Source of the DNA: Erinaceus europaeus
Lineage: Eukaryota > Chordata > Mammalia > Eulipotyphla > Erinaceidae
Length of the DNA: 64,000 nt
Assembly: GCF_950295315.1 (NCBI RefSeq)
Contig: NW_026647348.1
Span: forward strand, 20,001 to 84,000
Reading direction: 5' to 3'
Within the stretch, counting starts at the first letter, position 1, and each line of letters starts with the position of its first letter. Both the position numbers and the translations under genes were made by a program. The notes below the pieces were generated by a model. The model was not told the DNA's origin. It was given only the letters and a program-made list of their open reading frames with translations, and did no database searches. This document shows positions 33,937-47,530 of this stretch, piece after piece.

Positions 33937-36900
33937 CCTGCCTGTTTCAAAGTGAAAAAAGGGAAAAATCTATTTTGGAGGGAAAAGGACCAAAATGCAG
34001 GCAGGTGGAATCCGTGGAAGGTGGATGGGGAGTTGCTCCTGCCCTGGCACTAGAGCCCCAGCTGCTCTTCCAGGTGCTCTCTGATAACAGAGATCTCCGT
34101 GTGTCGTGTCATGACACTGTCTCCAGGACTGACTCTCAGGATAATGAGGATTCAAAACGAGGCAGGTGATACTGCCTTCAAAAGGAAATCCAGGGAGGTT
34201 TGGCGGTATGTCAGAGGGTTAAGGGCTTGTGGCGCTCACGAATAGAGGGGACAGGGGGAAGGATTTGGGGTCTGGCCCCCAGACCGCCACCTGCAGGGGA
34301 GTCGCTTTACAGGGGGTGAAGCAGGTCTTTAGGAGCTCTATCTTTCTCTCCCACCCTGTATTTCCTCTGCTCTCTCCTTTTGTGTCTGTCAGATGCAAGG
34401 TCAGTAACAACGACAACAACAACAACAACAACAACAATAACCACCACAGTGACCAAGCAACAAGGGCAGCGAAAGGGGAACAAATGGAGTGCAGGAGCTG
34501 TGGATTATTCGTGGCGTAGGCACTCAGCTGTGGCAATAACCCCTTGAGGCAATCAATCCATACATGAAGAAGTAATACAGGTAACAGAGACGTATATGTC
34601 CCTGTGTGTTTCCACTGAGTTAATGTAAATGCACTTTTATTTACTTCTTCATTTATTTATTACCTTGCCACGAGAATTTCTTTTCATTGCTAAAAAAAAG
34701 TGTCCCATCAAGGGTACCAGGTGTGCCACACCCAGTTAAGCACTCATGTTACAATGCAGGAGGACTGGGCTTCAACACCCTGGTTCGCACCTGCCAGGGG
34801 AAATCTTTACAAGTGGTGCGGAAGTGCTGCAGTTGTCTCTCCTTGTGTCTCAAACTCTCTATACCTCCCTTCCCTCTCAATTCCTGTCTATTTATTCCAG
34901 TGAATAATCAAGAAAATAGAAAGTAAAAAAAGAAAAAGGAAAAGGACATATTCCACGACTTCAAATGGGCTACTCAGGACAATGCTTTCCTTGTTAAGAT
35001 CCTCACAGCATTCCATATGCAGAAAGGCAAAGACGCCATGTATTTTTTAACCCAGTTTTTATATTTATTTATTTATTTAGGTGCTTATTCATTTTTGTTG
35101 TTGATGAATTAATGTTTTACATTTGACATTGACTAAGGATCTGACACCCGTGGACTCCAGTACCCCTATATGGTACTCTGCCTCTACAAAACCGATCCAT
35201 TGACCTGTCCATCCATCCATCCATCCACCCATACATCTATCCATCCATTCATCCATCCATCCATCCATCCATCCATCCATCCACCAGTCAACCATGCTAA
35301 GTACAAAAGGAGATCTCTCCTTGAATGGTGAGGAGAAACAACGATGCATAGGTAGGTTGCAAAGGCGAGTTTGGCTGAATAGGGAAGAGGGGCTGAACCA
35401 GGGAATGTGTTGGGGCGTGTGGGTTTGGGTGGGGTCAGCTGGAGACCCTGTGAGCTGGGTCACATTAGGGGCAGGCAGGGGGTGGAAGGGGTTGCGAACA
35501 GCTGTCACTGGAGAACCATCACAAGTGCTGGAGCTGGTGAGCAGGGCACCTGGAAGAGAGGACAGACAAAGGAGAGAAGCAAAGTGCGGAGCAGAGGAGA
35601 GGGGAGAGAATTGTGAGGACAGGAGAGGACAGGATTGGAGGGGACCTGAGAAACCTACCCGGACAAAGGCAGCATACAGACATCCAGGAAGGCAGGCAGG
35701 CATGCAGGCAGCTCTGGCCTGGGCTCCCTGGATCCCGGGCGCACCTCCACCTGTCTTCTCTTGGCTGCCAGCCCTGAGGTCCCTCGTCGGTCAGCACTGA
35801 CTTCCCATCCTTCCGTCCCTCTGTGCCAGGGCCCAGGCGTCTGGGTGCTGTTGCCTGACCTAGTGGCAGGGCAGTTGGGCTACCCAGTGCCAGTGTGGCC
35901 AGCACAGATTGCCAGGGGCTAGGGCATCACAGAGGGCTCCTGTGGTTGCTTGGCTCGGGGACCCGGCCCATCCAGTTGACCAGCAGCCATGACCCCCACG
36001 CTGAACTTGACCTGAGGGGTGGTGGCCAGCCACCAGAGCCAGAGCCCCAGGCCAAAGCAGGTGCTGGTCGTCCGGGCCAAGGGGCTATGCGCAGATTGGT
36101 GTGTGTCTGGGCATGGGGCTGGCATCTGACAGTCCAGGGCGGGGGACCAAGGTCTGCCAGGCCCCTGTCCCACCATGTGCACTGACACACAGTCTTGCTG
36201 ACTGACTGACAGTCCCCTCCCCAGAGATACCCACACCAAGTCCCTGGGTGCCTTGAGCTGCCCCTGAGGGTTGGTGGGTGCCTGCCTGGACACATGCCTC
36301 CGTAATGGAGGCCTCTATTAACACCGTTGCCTACTGACAGCTGCCCACCTGCCCCTCCTCCTCCTCCCCCACCTCCTCCTCCTCCTCCTCTTCTTCCTAC
36401 TCCTCTTCCTCCTCTTCCTCCTCCTCTTCCTCCTCCTCCTCCTCCACCCCCTCCTCCTCTTCCTCATCCTCAGTGGGACACACTCAGGGCCCTTGGCCTA
36501 GGCAAGCCAGGGCTGCTGCTCTGGCTTCTGCAGCTTCTATCCAGTGGGGGTGTAGGAATCTGTTCCTGTCAGTCCCTGATTCCTGGGACCTTCCATGCCT
36601 CCAGCTGCCCCCACTCTCTAGTCCTGACCCCTCCTCAAGGATGCCCCCTTTCCCCTTACCCTCTGTCCCCCAGCTCCCAACTAACATCCACTGTGTTCCT
36701 CCCTGCGCTACTTTACTGCCACCCTGCTTCTGCCCTTCAGCCCTGAGGGCCCAGGGCCAGCCCAGCTGCCATCTCACCATCCAGCAGGGGGACCTGCCCG
36801 AAACCCCTGCCACCACACCCACACACACAGCCCTGCACACACTCCTGGGCTCCCCTGCCTGCAGCCTGCCTCTCAAACAGTCTCCTTCTGGCCCCTAGCC

Positions 36901-37333
36901 CCCATACAGCCTCTGCCACGGACCCCCACAGACACCTGGGCATGAGCAGTGCAGACATGCAAACAGCTCCCCTCGCCCCCACTCCAGTTGCTCCAAGGTT
37001 GGCAAGAGTCTTTTTTTCATGCTGTAGGGGAGGGAGTTGAGACAGTCCAATGTCCTGGGGAGCAAGAACTGCAAACAGTCCATCTACAATGTAACATTTG
37101 GGTCTCAGGCCGCCCAATCCCTAGGGCTCTGTGCAGACCTTTGACTGGCGAAAACACCCCATCTGAGCGTGAGATCTGGCTGGGCTAGTGGCTGTTTCTG
37201 TGGACTAAGAGACAGACAGACAGAGTTTTCAGGTTCAAAACCTATACTTCCCAGAAGATGGTCATTCACTTTGGTAAAAAAAAAAAAAAAAAAGGCTTTT
37301 TATTTTTGTTCCCCCTGCCTGGGTAACCTGTCT
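33937..37333 (+). repeat. Macrosatellite unit 11 (chimera E/zone III)
   Basis: The 5' part carries E markers up to GGGAAGAGG at about 35385. From GGAAGAGAGG at about 35558 it is zone III-like, with an uninterrupted A18 tail instead of the AAAT tail. Private changes include GCGGAGCAGAGG, GAATTGTGAGG, a rearranged GGCTCGGGGACCCGG at about 35952, and loss of the GC-box G (CCCCTCCCC) at about 36215. Confidence 0.92.
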
Positions 37334-40300
37334 CCTGCCTGTTTCAAAGTGAAAAAAGGGAAAAATCTATTTTGGAGGGAAAAGGACCAAAATGCAGGCA
37401 GGTGGACTCCGTGGAAGGTGGATGGGGAGTTGCTCCTGCCCGGGCACTAGAGCCCCAGCTGCTCTTCCAGGTGCTCTCTGATAACAGAGATCTCCGTGTG
37501 TCGTGTCATGACACTGTCTCCAGGACTGACTCTCAGGATAATGAGGATTCAAAACGAGGCAGGTGATACTGCCTTCAAAAGGAAATCCAGGGAGGTTTGG
37601 CGGTATGTCAGAGGGTTAAGGGCTTGTGGCGCTCACGAATAGAGGGGACAGGGGGAAGGATTTGGGGTCTGGCCCCCAGACCGCCACCTGCAGGGGAGTC
37701 GCTTTACAGGGGGTGAAGCAGTTCTTTAGGAGCTCTATCTTTCTCTCCCACCCTGTATTTCCTCTGCTCTCTCCTTTTGTGTCTGTCAGATGCAAGGTCA
37801 GTAACAACAACAACAACAACAACAACAATAACCACCACAGTGACCAAGCAACAAGGGCAGCGAAAGGGGAACAAATGGAGTGCAGGAGCTGTGGATTATT
37901 CGTGGCGTAGGCACTCAGCTGTGGCAATAACCCCTTGAGGCAATCAATCCATACATGAAGAAGTAATACAGGTAACAGAGACATATATGTCCCTGTGTGT
38001 TTACACTGAGTTAATGTAAATGCACTTTTATTTACTTCTTCATTTATTTATTACCTTGCCACGAGAATTTCTTTTCATTGCTAAAAAAAAGTGTCCCATC
38101 AAGGGTACCAGGTGTGCCACACCCAGTTAAGCACTCATGTTACAATGCAGGAGGACTGGGCTTCAACACCCTGGTTCGCACCTGCCAGGGGAAATCTTTA
38201 CAAGTGGTGCGGAAGTGCTGCAGTTGTCTCTCCTTGTGTCTCAAACTCTCTATACCTCCCTTCCCTCTGAATTCCTGTTTATTTATTCCAGTGAATAATC
38301 AAGAAAATAGAAAGTACAAAAAGAAAAAGGAAAACGACATATTCCACGACTTCAAATGGGCTACTCAGGACAATGCTTTCCTTGTTAAGATCCTCACAGC
38401 ATTCCATATGCAGAAAGGCAAAGACGCCATGTATTTTTTAACCCAGTTTTTATATTTATTTATTTATTTAGGTGCTTATTCATTTTTGTTATTGATGAAT
38501 TAATGTTTTACATTTGACATTGACTAAGGATCTGACACCCGCGGACTCCAGTACCCCTATATGGTACTCTGCCTCTACAAAACCGATCCATTGACCTGTC
38601 CATCCATCCATCCATCCACCCATACATCTATCCATCCATTCATCCATCCATCCATCCATCCATCCATCCATCCACCAGTCAACCAAGCTAAGTACAAAAG
38701 GAGATCTCTCCTTGAATGGTGAGGAGAAACAACGATGCATAGGTAGGTTGCAAAGGCGAGTTTGGCTGAATAGGGCAGAGGGGCTGAACCAGGGAATGTG
38801 TTGGGGCGTGTGGGTTTGGGTGGGGTCAGCTGGAGACCCTGTGAGCTGGGTCACATTAGGGGCAGGCAGGGGGTGGAAGGGGTTGCGAACAGCTGTCACT
38901 GGAGAACCATCACAAGTGCTGGAGCTGGTGAGCAGGGCACCTGGAAGAGAGGACAGACAAAGGAGAGAAGCAAAGTGCGGAGGAGAGGAGAGGGGAGAGA
39001 ATGGTGAGGACAGGAGAGGACAGGATTGGAGGGGACCTGAGAAACCTACCCGGACAAAGGCAGCATACAGACATACAGGAAGGCAGGCAGGCATGCAGGC
39101 AGCTCTGGCCTGGGCTCCCTGGATCCCGGGCGCACCTCCACCTGTCTTCTCTTGGCTGCCAGCCCTGAGGTCCCTTGTCGGTCAGCACTGACTTCCCATC
39201 CTTCCGTCCCTCTGTGCCAGGGCCCAGGCGTCTGGGCGCTGTTGCCTGACCTAGTGGCAGGGCAGTTGGGCTGCCCAGTGCCAGTGTGGCCAGCACAGAT
39301 TGCCAGGGGCTAGGACATCACAGAGGGCTCCTGTGGTTGCTTGGCCATGGGGAACCCGCCCATCCAGTTGACCAGCAGCCATGACCCCCACGCTGAACTT
39401 GACCTGAGGGGTGGTGGCCAGCCACCAGAGCCAGAGCCCCAGGCCAAAGCAGGTGCTGGTCGTCCGGGCCAAGGGGCTATGGGCAGATTGGTGTGTGTCT
39501 GGGCATGGGGCTGGCATCTGACAGTCCAGGGCGGGGGACCAAGGTCTGCCAGGCCCCTGTCCCACCATGTGCACTGACACACAGTCTTGCTGACTGACTG
39601 ACAGTCCCCGCCCCAGAGATACCCACACCAAGTCCCTGGGTGCCCTGAGCTGCCCCTGAGGGTTGGTGGGTGCCTGCCTGGACACATGCCTCCGTAATGG
39701 AGGCCTCTATTAACACCGTTGCCTACTGACAGCTGCCCACCTGCCCCTCCTCCTCCTCCCCCACCTCCTCCTCCTCCTCCTCTTCTTCCTACTCCTCTTC
39801 CTCCTCTTCCTCCTCCTCTTCCTCCTCCTCCTCCTCCACCCCCTCCTCCTCTTCCTCATCCTCAGTGGGACTCACTCAGGGCCCTTGGCCTAGGCAAGCC
39901 AGGGCTGCTGCTCTGGCTTCTGCAGCTTCTATCCAGTGGGGGGGGTGTAGGAATCTGTTCCTGTCAGTCCCTGATTCCTGGGACCTTCCATGCCTCCAGC
40001 TGCCCCAACTCTCTAGTCCTGACCCCTCCTCAAGGATGCCCCCTTTCCCCTTACCCTCTGTCCCCCAGCTCCCAACTAACATCCACTGTGTTCCTCCCTG
40101 CGCTACTTTACTGCCACCATGCTTCTGCCCTTCAGCCCTGAGGGCCCAGGGCCAGCCCAGCTGCCATCTCACCATCCAGCAGGGGGACCTGCCCTAAACC
40201 CCTGCCACCACACCCACACACACAGCCCTGCACACACTCCTGGGCTCCCCTGCCTGCAGCCTGCCTCTCAAACAGTCTCCTTCTGGCCCCTAGCCCCCTT

Positions 40301-40668
40301 ACAGCCTCTGCCACGGACCCCCACAGACACCTGGGCATGAGCAGTGCAGACATGCAAACAGCTCCCCTCGCCCCCACTCCAGTTGCTCCAAGGTTGGCAA
40401 GAGTCTTTTTTTCATGCTGTAGGGGAGGGAGTTGAGACAGTCCAATGTCCTGGGGAGCAAGAACTGCAAACAGTCCATCTACAATGTAACATTTGGGTCT
40501 CAGGCCGCCCAATCCCTAGTGCGCTGTGCAGACCTTTGACTGGCGAAAACACCCCATCTGAGCGTGAGATCTGGCTGGGCTAGTGGCTGTTTCTTTGGAC
40601 TAAGAGACAGACAGACAGAGTTTTCAGGTTCAAAACCTATACTTCCCAGAAGATGGTCATTCACTTCG

Positions 40669-40704
<36 letters not shown>

Positions 40705-40741
40705 TTTTTATTTTTTTTTCCCCTGCCTGGGTAACCTGTCT
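37334..40741 (+). repeat. Macrosatellite unit 12
   Basis: It has the longest A tail of the window (31 A, 40671-40701), preceded by CGAT rather than CGGT. AAAGTACAAAAAG in SINE 2 replaces the usual AAAGTAAAAAAAG and removes a stop codon, which merely lengthens a spurious frame. CAGTTCTTTAGG and ACATATATG are private. Confidence 0.95.
40671..40701. repeat. Longest A tail in the array (A31)
   Basis: Unit 12 has 31 consecutive A, preceded by CGAT. Unit 13 shares the CGAT form with 25 A at 44074-44098. Confidence 0.85.
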
Positions 40742-43700
40742 CCTGCCTGTTTCAAAGTGAAAAAAGGGAAAAATCTATTTTGGAGGGAAAAGGACCAAAA
40801 TGCAGGCAGGTGGACTCCGTGGAAGGTGGATGGGGAGTTGCTCCTGCCCTGGCACTAGAGCCCCAGCTGCTCTTCCAGGTGCTCTCTGATAACAGAGATC
40901 TCCGTGTGTCGTGTCATGACACTGTCTCCAGGACTGACTCTCAGGATAATGAGGATTCAAAACGAGGCAGGTGATACTGCCTTCAAAAGGAAATCCAGGG
41001 AGGTTTGGCGGTATGTCAGAGGGTTAAGGGCTTGTGGCGCTCACGAATAGAGGGGACAGGGGGAAGGATTTGGGGTCTGGCCCCCAGACCGCCACCTGCA
41101 GGGGAGTCGCTTTACAGGGGGTGAAGCAGGTCTTTAGGAGCTCTATCTTTCTCTCCCACCCTGTATTTCCTCTGCTCTCTCCTTTTGTGTCTGTCAGATG
41201 CAAGGTCAGTAACAACAACAACAACAACAATAACCACCACAGTGACCAAGCAACAAGGGCAGCGAAAGGGGAACAAATGGAGTGCAGGAGCTGTGGATTA
41301 TTCGTGGCGTAGGCACTCAGCTGTGGCAATAACCCCTTGAGGCAATCAATCCATACATGAAGAAGTAATACAGGTAACAGAGACGTATATGTCCCTGTGT
41401 GTTTCCACTGAGTTAATGTAAATGCACTTTTATTTACTTCATTTATTTATTACCTTGCCACGAGAATTTCTTTTCATTGCTAAAAAAAAGTGTCCCATCA
41501 AGGGTACCAGGTGTGCCACACCCAGTTAAGCACTCATGTTACAATGCAGGAGGACTGGGCTTCAACACCCTGGTTCGCACCTGCCAGGGGAAATCTTTAC
41601 AAGTGGTGCGGAAGTGCTGCAGTTGTCTCTCCTTGTGTCTCAAACTCTCTATACCTCCCTTCCCTCTCAATTCCTGTCTATTTATTCCAGTGAATAATCA
41701 AGAAAATAGAAAGTAAAAAAAGAAAAAGGAAAAGGACATATTCCACGACTTCAAATGGGCTACTCAGGACAATGCTTTCCTTGTTAAGATCCTCACAGCA
41801 TTCCATATGCAGAAAGGCAAAGACGCCATGTATTTTTTAACCCAGTTTTTATATTTATTTATTTATTTATTTAGGTGCTTATTCATTTTTGTTATTGATG
41901 AATTAATGTTTTACATTTGACATTGACTAAGGATCTGACACCCGCGGACTCCAGTACCCCTATATGGTACTCTGCCTCTACAAAACCGATCCATTGACCT
42001 GTCCATCCATCCATCCATCCACCCATACATCTATCCATCCATTCATCCATCCATCCATCCATCCATCCAGCCATCCACCAGTCAACCAAGCTAAGTACAA
42101 AAGGAGATCTCTCCTTGAATGGTGAGGAGAAACAACGATGCATAGGTAGGTTGCAAAGGCGAGTTTGGCTGAATAGGGCAGAGGGGCTGAACCAGGGAAT
42201 GTGTTGGGGCGTGTGGGTTTGGGTGGGGTCAGCTGGAGACCCTGTGAGCTGGGTCACATTAGGGGCAGGCAGGGGGTGGAAGGGGTTGCGAACAGCTGTC
42301 ACTGGAGAACCATCACAAGTGCTGGAGCTGGTGAGCAGGGCACCTGGAAGAGAGGACAGACAAAGGAGAGAAGCAAAGTACGGAGGAGAGGAGAGGGGAG
42401 AGAATGGTTAGGACAGGAGAGGACAGGATTGGAGGGGACCTGAGAAACCTACCCGGACAAAGGCAGCATACAGACATCCAGGAAGGCAGGCAGGCATGCA
42501 GGCAGCTCTGGCCTGGGCTCCCTGGATCCCGGGCGCACCTCCACCTGTCTTCTCTTGGCTGCCAGCCCTGAGGTCCCTCGTCGGTCAGCACTGACTTCCC
42601 ATCCTTCCGTCCCTCTGTGCCAGGGCCCAGGCGTCTGGGCGCTGTTGCCTGACCTAGTGGCAGGGCAGTTGGGCTGCCCAGTGCCAGTGTGGCCAGCACA
42701 GATTGCCAGGGGCTAGGACATCACAGAGGGCTCCTGTGGTTGCTTGGCCATGGGGAACCCGCCCATCCAGTTGACCAGCAGCCATGACCCCCACGCTGAA
42801 CTTGACCTGAGGGGTGGTGGCCAGCCACCAGAGCCAGAGCCCCAGGCCAAAGCAGGTGCTGGTCGTCCGGGCCAAGGGGCTATGGGCAGATTGGTGTGTG
42901 TCTGGGCATGGGGCTGGCATCTGACAGTCCAGGGCGGGGGACCAAGGTCTGCCAGGCCCCTGTCCCACCATGTGCACTGACACACAGTCTTGCTGACTGA
43001 CTGACAGTCCCCGCCCCAGAGATACCCACACCAAGTCCCTGGGTGCCCTGAGCTGCCCCTGAGGGTTGGTGGGTGCCTGCCTGGACACATGCCTCCGTAA
43101 TGGAGGCCTCTATTAACACCGTTGCCTACTGACAGCTGCCCACCTGCCCCTCCTCCTCCTCCCCCACCTCCTCCTCCTCCTCCTCTTCTTCCTACTCCTC
43201 TTCCTCCTCTTCCTCCTCCTCTTCCTCCTCCTCCTCCTCCACCCCCTCCTCCTCTTCCTCATCCTCAGTGGGACTCACTCAGGGCCCTTGGCCTAGGCAA
43301 GCCAGGGCTGCTGCTCTGGCTTCTGCAGCTTCTATCCAGTGGGGGGGGTGTAGGAATCTGTTCCTGTCAGTCCCTGATTCCTGGGACCTTCCATGCCTCC
43401 AGCTGCCCCAACTCTCTAGTCCTGACCCCTCCTCAAGGATGCCCCCTTTCCCCTTACCCTCTGTCCCCCAGCTCTCAACTAACATCCACTGTGTTCCTCC
43501 CTGCGCTACTTTACTGCCACCATGCTTCTGCCCTTCAGCCCTGAGGGCCCAGGGCCAGCCCAGCTGCCATCTCACCATCCAGCAGGGGGAACTGCCCTAA
43601 ACCCCTGCCACCACACCCACACACACAGCCCTGCACACACTCCTGGGCTCCCCTGCCTGCAGCCTGCCTCTCAAACAGTCTCCTTCTGGCCCCTAGCCCC

Positions 43701-44138
43701 CTTACAGCCTCTGCCACGGACCCCCACAGACACCTGGGCATGAGCAGTGCAGACATGCAAACAGCTCCCCTCGCCCCCACTCCAGTTGCTCCAAGGTTGG
43801 CAAGAGTCTTTTTTTCATGCTGTAGGGGAGGGAGTTGAGACAGTCCAATGTCCTGGGGAGCAAGAACTGCAAACAGTCCATCTACAATGTAACATTTGGG
43901 TCTCAGGCCGCCCAATCCCTAGTGCGCTGTGCAGACCTTTGACTGGCGAAAACACCCCATCTGAGCGTGAGATCTGGCTGGGCTAGTGGCTGTTTCTTTG
44001 GACTAAGAGACAGACAGACAGAGTTTTCAGGTTCAAAACCTATACTTCCCAGAAGATGGTCATTCACTTCGATAAAAAAAAAAAAAAAAAAAAAAAAAGG
44101 CTTTTTATTTTTTTTTCCCCTGCCTGGGTAACCTGTCT
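40742..44138 (+). repeat. Macrosatellite unit 13
   Basis: It lacks one TTC near 41440, has CCAGCCATCC in the CATC tract and GGTTAGGAC in the purine-rich tract, and an A25 tail after CGAT. The CTCF-like motif is altered at its 3' end (GGGGGAACT). Confidence 0.95.
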
Positions 44139-47100
44139 CCTGCCTGTTTCAAAGTGAAAAAAGGGAAAAATCTATTTTGGAGGGAAAAGGACCAAAATGC
44201 AGGCAGGTGGACTCCGTGGAAGGTGGATGGGGAGTTGCTCCTGCCCTGGCACTAGAGCCCCAGCTGCTCTTCCAGGTGCTCTCTGATAACAGAGATCTCC
44301 GTGTGTCGTGTCATGACACTGTCTCCAGGACTGACTCTCAGGATAATGAGGATTCAAAACGAGGCAGGTGATACTGCCTTCAAAAGGAAATCCAGGGAGG
44401 TTTGGCGGTATGTCAGAGGGTTAAGGGCTTGTGGCGCTCACGAATAGAGGGGACAGGGGGAAGGATTTGGGGTCTGGCCCCCAGACCGCCACCTGCAGGG
44501 GAGTCGCTTTACAGGGGGTGAAGCAGGTCTTTAGGAGCTCTATCTTTCTCTCCCACCCTGTATTTCCTCTGCTCTCTCCTTTTGTGTCTGTCAGATGCAA
44601 GGTCAGTAACAACAACAACAACAACAATAACCACCACAGTGACCAAGCAACAAGGGCAGCGAAAGGGGAACAAATGGAGTGCAGGAGCTGTGGATTATTC
44701 GTGGCGTAGGCACTCAGCTGTGGCAATAACCCCTTGAGGCAATCAATCCATACATGAAGAAGTAATACAGGTAACAGAGACGTATATGTCCCTGTGTGTT
44801 TACACTGAGTTAATGTAAATGCACTTTTATTTACTTCTTCATTTATTTATTACCTTGCCACGAGAATTTCTTTTCATTGCTAAAAAAAAGTGTCCCATCA
44901 AGGGTACCAGGTGTGCCACACCCAGTTAAGCACTCATGTTACAATGCAGGAGGACTGGGCTTCAACACCCTGGTTCGCACCTGCCAGGGGAAATCTTTAC
45001 AAGTGGTGCGGAAGTGCTGCAGTTGTCTCTCCTTGTGTCTCAAACTCTCTATACCTCCCTTCCCTCTCAATTCCTGTCTATTTATTCCAGTGAATAATCA
45101 AGAAAATAGAAAGTAAAAAAAGAAAAAGGAAAAGGACATATTCCACGACTTCAAATGGGCTACTCAGGACAATGCTTTCCTTGTTAAGATCCTCACAGCA
45201 TTCCATATGCAGAAAGGCAAAGACGCCATGTATTTTTTAACCCAGTTTTTATATTTATTTATTTATTTAGGTGCTTATTCATTTCTGTTATTGATGAATT
45301 AATGTTTTACATTTGACATTGACTAAGGATCTGACACCCGCGGACTCCAGTACCCCTATATGGTACTCTGCCTCTACAAAACCGATCCATTGACCTGTCC
45401 ATCCATCCATCCATCCACCCATACATCTATCCATCCATTCATCCATCCATCCATCCATCCATCCATCCACCAGTCAACCAAGCTAAGTACAAAAGGAGAT
45501 CTCTCCTTGAATGGTGAGGAGAAACAACGATGCATAGGTAGGTTGCAAAGGCGAGTTTGGCTGAATAGGGCAGAGGGGCTGAACCAGGGAATGTGTTGGG
45601 GCGTGTGGGTTTGGGTGGGGTCAGCTGGAGACCCTGTGAGCTGGGTCACATTAGGGGCAGGCAGGGGGTGGAAGGGGTTGCAAACAGCTGTCACTGGAGA
45701 ACCATCACAAGTGCTGGAGCTGGTGAGCAGGGCACCTGGAAGAGAGGACAGACAAAGGAGAGAAGCAAAGTGCGGAGGAGAGGAGAGGGGAGAGAATGGT
45801 GAGGACAGGAGAGGACAGGATTGGAGGGGACCTGAGAAACCTACCCGGACAAAGGCAGCATACAGACATCCAGGAAGGCAGGCAGGCATGCAGGCAGCTC
45901 TGGCCTGGGCTCCCTGGATCCCGGGCGCACCTTCACCTGTCTTCTCTTGGCTGCCAGCCCTGAGGTCCCTCGTCGGTCAGCACTGACTTCCCATCCTTCC
46001 GTCCCTCTGTGCCAGGGCCCAGGCGTCTGGGCGCTGTTGCCTGACCTAGTGGCAGGGCAGTTGGGCTGCCCAGTGCCAGTGTGGCCAGCACAGATTGCCA
46101 GGGGCTAGGACATCACAGAGGGCTCCTGTGGTTGCTTGGCCACGGGGACCCCGCCCATCCAGTTGACCAGCAGCCATGACCCCCACGCTGAACTTGACCT
46201 GAGGGGTGGTGGCCAGCCACCAGAGCCAGAGCCCCAGGCCAAAGCAGGTGCTGGTCGTCCGGGCCAAGGGGCTATGGGCAGATTGGTGTGTGTCTGGGCA
46301 TGGGGCTGGCATCTGACAGTCCAGGGCGGGGGACCAAGGTCTGCCAGGCCCCTGTCCCACCATGTGCACTGACACACAGTCTTGCTGACTGACTGACAGT
46401 CCCCGCCCCAGAGATACCCACACCAAGTCCCTGGGTGCCCTGAGCTGCCCCTGAGGGTTGGTGGGTGCCTGCCTGGACACATGCCTCCATAATGGAGGCC
46501 TCTATTAACACCGTTGCCTACTGACAGCTGCCCACCTGCCCCTCCTCCTCCTCCCCCACCTCCTCCTCCTCCTCCTCTTCTTCCTACTCCTCTTCCTCCT
46601 CTTCCTCCTCCTCTTCCTCCTCCTCCTCCTCCACCCCCTCCTCCTCTTCCTCATCCTCAGTGGGACTCACTCAGGGCCCTTGGCCTAGGCAAGCCAGGGC
46701 TGCTGCTCTGGCTTCTGCAGCTTCTATCCAGTGGGGGGGTGTAGGAATCTGTTCCTGTCATTCCCTGATTCCTGGGACCTTCCATGCCTCCAGCTGCCCC
46801 CACTCTCTAGTCCTGACCCCTCCTCAAGGATGCCCCCTTTCCCCTTACCCTCTGTCCCCCAGCTCCCAACTAACATCCACTGTGTTCCTCCCTGCGCTAC
46901 TTTACTGCCACCCTGCTTCTGCCCTTCAGCCCTGAGGGCCCAGGGCCAGCCCAGCTGCCATCTCACCATCCAGCAGGGTGACCTGCCCTAAATCCCTGCC
47001 ACCACACCCACACACACAGCCCTGCACACACTCCTGGGCTCCCCTGCCTGCAGCCTGCCTCTCAAACAGTCTCCTTCTGGCCCCTAGCCCCCTTACAGCC

Positions 47101-47530
47101 TCTGCCACGGACCCCCACAGACACCTGGGCATGAGCAGTGCAGACATGCAAACAGCTCCCCTCGCCCCCACTCCAGTTGCTCCAAGGTTGGCAAGAGTCT
47201 TTTTTTCATGCTGTAGGGGAGGGAGTTGAGACAGTCCAATGTCCTGGGGAGCAAGAACTGCAAACAGTCCATCTACAATGTAATATTTGGGTCTCAGGCC
47301 GCCCAATCCCTAGTGCGCTGTGCAGACCTTTGACTGGCGAAAACACCCCATCTGAGCGTGAGATCTGGCTGGGCTAGTGGCTGTTTCTGTGGACTAAGAG
47401 ACAGACAGACAGAGTTTTCAGGTTCAAAACCTATACTTCCCAGAAGATGGTCATTCACTTCGGTAAAAAAAAAAAAAAAAAAAAAAAAAGGCTTTTTTTT
47501 TTTTTTTTCCCCTGCCTGGGTAACCTGTCT
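44139..47530 (+). repeat. Macrosatellite unit 14
   Basis: It shares CATTTCTGTT and the CCATAATGG palindrome form with unit 17. Private changes are TTGCAAACAGC, GCACCTTCACC, GTCATTCCC and AAATCCCTGCC. The CTCF-like core has GGGTGACC at 46977, a change at a core position. The closing T run is a pure run without the usual internal A. Confidence 0.95.

Larger units (their letters stand above)
14614..35385 (+). repeat. Zone II: dimeric higher-order repeat, period 6812 bp
   Basis: Two unit types alternate: D (3399 bp; units 6, 8, 10) and E (3413 bp; units 7, 9, with the 3' part of unit 5 and the 5' part of unit 11). E is marked by GTGGAATCC near its start, an AACGAC interruption in the AAC tract, GTTGTTGATG, and an A tail broken into AAAT repeats at 16843, 23655 and 30467, exactly 6812 bp apart. 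D has an uninterrupted A20 tail and GTGATCTG before SINE 3. Unit 10 differs from units 6 and 8 at 33728-33729. Confidence 0.9.
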
